A stretch of 64,000 bases of DNA from an uncultured Actinomycetes bacterium (GTDB lineage Bacteria; Actinomycetota; Acidimicrobiia; Acidimicrobiales; RAAP-2): the NCBI GenBank assembly GCA_903924205.1, contig CAIYAP010000004.1, positions 124,001 through 188,000 of the forward strand. The letters are read 5' to 3'. Below, piece after piece: positions 59,240 to 64,000 of the stretch. A program made the translations under genes and the position numbers. Position 1 is the stretch's first letter. Every line of letters starts with the position of its first letter. A model generated the notes under the pieces. That model worked only from the letters and a program-made list of their open reading frames with translations. It was not told where the DNA came from and searched no databases.

Positions 59240-62224
59240 GTGACGGACCTTGATGCTCTGGTGGTAACCGTCGCGCACGGCCAGCGATTGGCCGTCATGA
59301 GCGATCTCGATCTCCATGAACTCAGTCAGGCCACCGACCCGGGAGTGGTGACTCTGACCCGATTGCTGCGCGACGGGGACGACGCTCTCTGCATCGTGCT
59401 CGCGGGCAACCTCTTTCGCCCGTCCCCGACGACGGACCTAGCGCGCCTCATCGATCTCATTGCCCAGCGTCTCCCCGACCTGACCACGGCCTTGGCGGCA
59501 TTCCGGCAGCGAGCGGGGTCGCGCATCATTGCGCTTCCCGGTTCTCGCGATCATGACGTCCTCGCAGTGCCCGCCGCGCGCGCCGCACTCGAGCGGTGGC
59601 ATGTCGAGGTGGCCCCATCAGTGCAGGCATGGATTGACACCCCGACGGGCACTCGTGCCTTGCGTATCGTGGCCGGACTCTCCCACCGTGATCTATCTGG
59701 GGTCACCGCTACCGACCTCACGGACGCCGAGCGCCTCGGCTCCCCCGAAGATTTGGGCCTCTTTCTCTCCTCACGCTCGCTGTATCGCCGCTACGCGGTC
59801 GGGGTCTGGCTTCCGGTGGTTGCCCTTCTCGCCGGTTATCTGGCGGCCGGTGCATCGGCAGTGATCTCGCACTATTCGCATCGTCCCGTTCGCATCTGGC
59901 GCAATCATCACCTTCACATTTTGGGTAACGCGCAGGGACCCTGGACCACGTTGCTCGTTGCCCTTATCGCCTTTGCGTTCATCGAATCACTGGTCGCACT
60001 CTTTGCCGGTTGGCAAGTGCGACGTCACTTTGGTCGATCAGATGCGGCGGGTCGAGATGCCCTCGGCGACACCCACGTCGATGGCGTGGCGGCCATCAGC
60101 GTGGCGAGAGAGGTCGCCGGTAGTGGAGGTATGGGGGTCATTGTCGGTGGAGCACCGAGTGCCGCCACCATCTTCCTGGATCGTGGCGTCTGTGCCGCGC
60201 CGGGGCCATCTCGTGCCGTCACCACGAAGCTCACGAGCCGCTTTGGCTTGCCGCCCGTTTTTGCCACGGCCCCCGTGGTGGGTGTGGTCGAAGTCATCGC
60301 CGGCACCTCCGCGCACCTGCGTCTCTCAGTTCGCGAAAGCGTGGCTCGGGGAGCCACCGTCTTAGAGCGTCTCGTCTCGTTGGCCGGCACCGCACACAAT
60401 CTTGAACCTCACGCCACCGTGGTGAGTAGTTGGCCTACCGGAAACCCCTGGCCACCCAGCCGAACCGACGCCGGTGACCTCCTGCGTCGACGCCAAGCCC
60501 GGCGCGCCGCGTCGTTCGCACTCTTCATCACCGGCGTACTCAACCTGGTGGCCGCCCTCACACCACCCCTGCACTCTCGCCTTCAAGATCTCCTCACGAT
60601 CGTGCCTCTCGGGGTGGCGCAATCAGCCCAAGCCATCACAGCCATCGCGGGCGTGGCGCTCATCATGCTGGCCCGCAGCTTGCGGCGGGGGCAACGACGC
60701 GCCTGGCGCTGGTCCAGTGGCATCTTGGCCCTCACCGTTTTTACCCATCTCGCTCGAGGTGAGGCCATTGCATCCACGCTGATTTCACTCGCCGTGCTGG
60801 TGTTGCTGGTGTTGCGTCGCCACGACTTTGAGGCGACGGGTGATGGAGACGGGACTCGCCACGTGTGGCCCCGAGCACTGGCTCTCGCCGCAGTGGGCGT
60901 CGCCACCTCCGTCGTGTCCGTGGAAGTCTCCTCCCCTCGTCATCTCCTCCCCTCCACGTGGCGGGTGATCCAAGCCTGCACCGAGCGCTTAGTGGGCGTG
61001 AACTCCATCGCCCTCCCCGACAACGTGAACGATTTCGTGCAGCCCAGCCTGTTCGCCCTGGGCATCGTTCTCATCGTGATTCTCCTGTACAACGTGACAC
61101 GACCCGTGGTAGACCGTCGACTGAGCGAGCACGCCACGAGTCGTGAGCGCCGCCTGATTGAGCTTCGTGCGCGTGACATCGTGAAGCGATACGGACGCGG
61201 CACGTTGGACTATTTCGCTCTGCGCGACGACAAGCAGTTCTTCTTCTTTCGTGACTCTTTAGTGGCGTACGCGGTGTACGGCGGAGTCGCCTTAATCTCC
61301 CCTGACCCCATTGGCCCCCCGACCGACCGTGCGGACGTGTTTGCCGCTTTCCGGGACTTTGCGGAATCGCGCGGCTGGACCACGGCCATCGTGGGTGCCG
61401 GTGATGAGTGGTTGCCCACCTACCGCAGCGCCGGCTATCACCACATCTACGTGGGCGATGAAGCTCTCGTGGACTGCACCACCTTTTCCCTCGAGGGCGG
61501 CAAGATGAAGAGCCTGCGCCAAGCGGTGGGTCGACTATCCAAGAAGGGCTACACCGTCGAGTTCATCGACCCGGCGCACATTGACCCCGCCAAAGTCCCC
61601 CCCTTGTTAGCACTCATTGCCATGTTGCGTCGTGGAGATGGAGAGCGCGGTTTTTCCATGATGCTGGGCCGACTCTTCCACGACAAAGACCAAGGACTCC
61701 TTCTCACCGTCGTCTACGGCCCCGATGGCACACCGGCGGCATGCTGCCAATTCGTCCCCACGCCCGCGACCGGGGGATTCTCGCTCGACCTCATGCGCCG
61801 TGACCCGGGCGATCATCCCAACGGACTCATTGACTACGCCCTGTGCGAAACCATTCGTCACCTCGGCGAGCGCGGCGTGACCCGGCTATCACTCAACTTC
61901 GCGGCCTTCCGCTCCGTGTTGGATGGCGAAAAGGGAGACGGCGTCTGGATGAAGGTAGAGCGCTGGGCGTTGCGTCGCCTCTCGGGCATCTTGCCGATTG
62001 AAACTCTCTGGAGTTTCAATAACAAGTACCAACCGTCGTGGAACCCGCGCTATCTCGTCTACCCCGCGGTGGAATCCTTCGTGCCCGTGGTGGCCGCCGT
62101 GCTGCGCGCCGAGAGCCTGACCGAAATTCCGGTCATTGGTCGCCTGCTGGCCAACGATCCTTCGAACCGACCGGGCACCGTCGTGCCCGATGACGTCTTA
62201 GAACGCGCGACGCAGACGAACTAG
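59240..62224 (+). CDS. Phosphoesterase-like / MprF-like (DUF2156) membrane fusion protein
   Basis: The protein has 994 residues from GTG 59240. Residues about 1-165 and 265-360 resemble a split metallophosphoesterase (MSDLDLHEL, LAGNLF, LPGSRDHD), but several metal ligands are changed. Two membrane helices lie between them (about 188-260). About six to eight helices follow (410-620). The C-terminal 370 residues form a DUF2156 aminoacyl-transfer domain: FFFRDSLVAYAVYGGVALIS, SLRQAVGRLSKKGYTVEF, YALCETIRHLGERGVTRLSL and FNNKYQPSWNPRYLVYP. Such domains transfer amino acids, often lysine, from tRNA to phosphatidylglycerol. The role of the phosphoesterase-like half is unknown. Confidence 0.82.
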   Translation: MTDLDALVVTVAHGQRLAVMSDLDLHELSQATDPGVVTLTRLLRDGDDALCIVLAGNLFRPSPTTDLARLIDLIAQRLPDLTTALAAFRQRAGSRIIALPGSRDHDVLAVPAARAALERWHVEVAPSVQAWIDTPTGTRALRIVAGLSHRDLSGVTATDLTDAERLGSPEDLGLFLSSRSLYRRYAVGVWLPVVALLAGYLAAGASAVISHYSHRPVRIWRNHHLHILGNAQGPWTTLLVALIAFAFIESLVALFAGWQVRRHFGRSDAAGRDALGDTHVDGVAAISVAREVAGSGGMGVIVGGAPSAATIFLDRGVCAAPGPSRAVTTKLTSRFGLPPVFATAPVVGVVEVIAGTSAHLRLSVRESVARGATVLERLVSLAGTAHNLEPHATVVSSWPTGNPWPPSRTDAGDLLRRRQARRAASFALFITGVLNLVAALTPPLHSRLQDLLTIVPLGVAQSAQAITAIAGVALIMLARSLRRGQRRAWRWSSGILALTVFTHLARGEAIASTLISLAVLVLLVLRRHDFEATGDGDGTRHVWPRALALAAVGVATSVVSVEVSSPRHLLPSTWRVIQACTERLVGVNSIALPDNVNDFVQPSLFALGIVLIVILLYNVTRPVVDRRLSEHATSRERRLIELRARDIVKRYGRGTLDYFALRDDKQFFFFRDSLVAYAVYGGVALISPDPIGPPTDRADVFAAFRDFAESRGWTTAIVGAGDEWLPTYRSAGYHHIYVGDEALVDCTTFSLEGGKMKSLRQAVGRLSKKGYTVEFIDPAHIDPAKVPPLLALIAMLRRGDGERGFSMMLGRLFHDKDQGLLLTVVYGPDGTPAACCQFVPTPATGGFSLDLMRRDPGDHPNGLIDYALCETIRHLGERGVTRLSLNFAAFRSVLDGEKGDGVWMKVERWALRRLSGILPIETLWSFNNKYQPSWNPRYLVYPAVESFVPVVAAVLRAESLTEIPVIGRLLANDPSNRPGTVVPDDVLERATQTN

Positions 62225-63066
62225 CGCGCGACGCGCCGAGAGATGGCCTGCACGAGGGCATCCACACAGGTGGGCGAAAAGGTCAGAAACAGCGAGGGCT
62301 CGGTGAGCTCGAGTTCCATGAGCAACCACTGGCCCTGATGTCGAACGAGGTCGACGCGCGCATACAGCAGATCGGTGGCCTGTGCGGCGCGAAGCGCCAT
62401 CTGCGCCACCGCCAGAGCGGCGGGTTCAATGTCGGCGTTCGCCATCTGCTCACGGCGATACAGCGCGGTGCGATCGAGTTCGTTGACGTTGAGCATGGCG
62501 CCCTTATTCATCGCGTGCACCACGTCACCATCAATAAAGATGAGGGCCAATTCGCCCTCGTCGTCGATCTCCTCGATATAGGGCTGCACAATGGCGTCTC
62601 GACCCTCACGGTGCAGTTGCGCCACGTGAGCGCGAGCCGCATCCCATTCGGCCGCCAGGAAACGATCAGCACCGAGCGATCCGGCACCGACGGTGGGCTT
62701 CACCACAAAGGGAGTATTCGGAAAGAGGCCCGAGGTGCCGCGATCGATGAAGGTGGTGGGAATAATCGGCACCCCCGCCGCGGCCAACCGACCGAGGTAG
62801 TGCTTATCGGTATTCCACTCGATCACGGAGACCGGATTGTTGAGACGTGGCACGCGGCGCGCCCAGAGAAGAAACTCGTCACGACGAGGTGCGTAGTCCC
62901 AGGTGGAACGAATCACTGGAAGGCGAAAGTTTGACCAGACGACAGTGGGGTCATCCCAGACGACCACCTCAGCGGTGAGTCCGTCGGCCCGCAGAGCGTC
63001 ACGTAGAAGCGGGGTGTCAACATCGACGTCGTCACCCGCGCAGGTGATAACCGCGACGTCAATCAC
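62221..63066 (-). CDS. ATP-grasp protein of unknown substrate
   Basis: The protein has 281 residues from GTG 63066, overlapping the nuoN stop by four bases. Upstream frame to 63117 is not needed. LPVIRSTWDYAPRRDEFL and VIEWNTDKHYLGRLAAAGVP begin the ATP-grasp fold. FVVKPTVGAGSLGADRFLA is the nucleotide loop, and LLMELELTEPSLFL carries the metal-binding acids. Relatives form peptide-like bonds (RimK or glutathione synthetase-like). The partner and product are not visible. It overlaps the MprF-like gene end by four bases. Confidence 0.85.
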   Translation of the reverse strand: MIDVAVITCAGDDVDVDTPLLRDALRADGLTAEVVVWDDPTVVWSNFRLPVIRSTWDYAPRRDEFLLWARRVPRLNNPVSVIEWNTDKHYLGRLAAAGVPIIPTTFIDRGTSGLFPNTPFVVKPTVGAGSLGADRFLAAEWDAARAHVAQLHREGRDAIVQPYIEEIDDEGELALIFIDGDVVHAMNKGAMLNVNELDRTALYRREQMANADIEPAALAVAQMALRAAQATDLLYARVDLVRHQGQWLLMELELTEPSLFLTFSPTCVDALVQAISRRVAR

Positions 63067-64000
63067 GGCAGCAGCAAAGTGGCGTGGTGCGCGAGCGCGA
63101 CCAGCGGGCCCGTCCACACACCAAAAATCACCGCCGAGCTCGCGCCCAGGGCGATCACGCTGGCGCTACCCACCGGCACCGCCACGGGTTCGCCGAAGGG
63201 GTCGTCTGCGGCGAAGAGAGACAAAACGGTACGCAAGTAGTAGTAACCAGCGGCGGCAGCGGCGGCCATGGCAATCACCGATATCACGACGCCACCATCA
63301 GCCACGGCGGCGGTGATGACCGAGAGCTTCGCAAAGAATCCCGTGGTGAACGGCGCACCCGCTTGCACGAGCAGCAGCAGCGCCAAGGTGCCACCAAGAA
63401 CAGGCTGGCGACGAGCAAGACCGCGATACGCGTTCAGGTCGTGGGTGGCGTCACCGCGACCGCCCACCACCGTCACGATGGCAAAGGTGGCGATGACGAC
63501 GGGCACGTAGGTCATGAGGTAGTAGAGCGAACCCTGGACGCCGCGCGCGCCACCGGCAAAGAGGCCGAGGAGAATAAATCCCGCGTGGTTGATGGAGGAG
63601 TACGCGAGGAGGCGCTTGATGTTGCGCTGCACCAGACCGACCAGCGAGCCGACCACCAAGGTGGCAATCACGATGACGTAGAGCACCGGGTGCCACAGGT
63701 CGGTCTGCGTCGGCAGCGACATGAGGAAGAGACGCAACAAGACGGCCACTGCGCCGACCTTCACGATGGCCGCCATGAAGCCAGTGACCGGCGTCGGTGC
63801 ACCCTCGTAGGTGTCGGGCGACCACATGTGGAAGGGGGCGGCGGCGACCTTAAAGGCCAAGGCGACGAGCAGCAAAATGGCGCCTGCCGCCAGAAGGCCG
63901 GGACGCAGCACCGCATTGGCGCTCAAGAAATAAGAGATGCCCGTGAGCGAGGTTGTTCCAGTGGCGCCATAGAGCAGCGCCGCACCATAAATGAAGAGTG
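63063..64000 (-). CDS. nuoN: NADH-quinone oxidoreductase subunit N, C-terminal part (runs off the window)
   Basis: The frame stays open to the window edge: beyond the first internal Met at 63926 it continues as LFIYGAALLYGATGTTSLTG, a NuoN signature, so the true start is outside. KVAAAPFHMWSPDTYEGAPTPVTGFMA carries the conserved Lys and His of the antiporter-like subunits, and RNIKRLLAYSSINHAGFILLG the second Lys region. It is a proton-pumping membrane subunit of complex I, and being followed by an unrelated ATP-grasp gene it is likely the last gene of the nuo operon, as in other bacteria. Confidence 0.96.
   Translation of the reverse strand, partial: LFIYGAALLYGATGTTSLTGISYFLSANAVLRPGLLAAGAILLLVALAFKVAAAPFHMWSPDTYEGAPTPVTGFMAAIVKVGAVAVLLRLFLMSLPTQTDLWHPVLYVIVIATLVVGSLVGLVQRNIKRLLAYSSINHAGFILLGLFAGGARGVQGSLYYLMTYVPVVIATFAIVTVVGGRGDATHDLNAYRGLARRQPVLGGTLALLLLVQAGAPFTTGFFAKLSVITAAVADGGVVISVIAMAAAAAAGYYYLRTVLSLFAADDPFGEPVAVPVGSASVIALGASSAVIFGVWTGPLVALAHHATLLLP

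Noticed and set aside
62221-63066. ATP-grasp protein as a peptide natural-product enzyme
   Set aside because: No precursor peptide, transporter or modifying enzyme is adjacent; neighbours are nuoN and the MprF-like gene.

Overview
The window is 64 kb of a moderately high-GC bacterial chromosome. Several features point to an actinobacterium: an actinobacterial-type respiratory chain (ctaC-ctaD-ctaF, plus ctaE-qcrC-qcrA-qcrB with a diheme QcrC), a HelD-type helicase, hemE-hemH-hemY of the coproporphyrin heme route, a HutH with a Cys-Ser-Gly catalytic tripeptide, and a mobile element with RepSA and TraB homologues. The mix suggests class Acidimicrobiia, but this is an inference from gene content and was not tested by phylogeny.

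Layout. Positions 1-8.3 kb hold a partial GH1 beta-glucosidase, a large repeat-built secreted protein with a strong terminator, a nucleoside deoxyribosyltransferase, two membrane proteins and a TauD-type dioxygenase. From about 8.6 to 20.08 kb lies an integrated element resembling an actinomycete integrative and conjugative element (AICE). It is bounded by a 16-bp near-repeat of the 3' end of tRNA-Glu(CTC). It carries a nucleotidyltransferase pair, a secreted protein and a membrane protein as cargo. Next comes a tightly overlapping operon (103-aa protein, 47-aa membrane peptide, TraB/FtsK translocase, RepSA-like initiator, sigma-like protein). A membrane-anchored SARP/BTAD-type regulator on the other strand and a serine recombinase follow, and the recombinase reads into the antisense strand of the tRNA. 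A fossil of a second recombinase tail sits just outside the left end, so two elements probably entered the same tRNA in succession.

20-30 kb: tRNA-Glu, tRNA-Gln, a DUF218 protein, gltX, a 3Fe-4S ferredoxin, an ABC1/UbiB kinase, a UDP-sulfoquinovose synthase, an aldo/keto reductase and a three-gene proton-translocating transhydrogenase (pntA1, pntA2, pntB). 30-39.5 kb: a TetR/MFS divergent pair with two visible operators, an FAD amine-oxidase-like protein, a DNA alkyltransferase, a DoxX-Rieske fusion, DedA, an odd GH1-like protein, a crotonase and TatA. 39.5-55.8 kb: cytochrome c oxidase genes, the histidine-utilisation genes (hutG-H-U-I), the bc complex with ctaE, and helD. 55.8-64 kb: hemE-hemH-hemY, a large phosphoesterase-like/MprF-like fusion protein, an ATP-grasp protein and the 3' part of nuoN.

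How it fits together: outside the element this is ordinary aerobic metabolism, with electron transfer from NADH (nuoN) through the bc complex to an aa3-type oxidase, heme supply, NADPH balancing by Pnt and histidine catabolism. The element is the accessory part. Its operon order (small nucleic-acid-binding-like protein, Spd-like peptide, TraB, RepSA) matches Streptomyces AICEs, but its recombinase class, its recombinase-tRNA overlap and its membrane SARP regulator are unusual and are the main points of interest.
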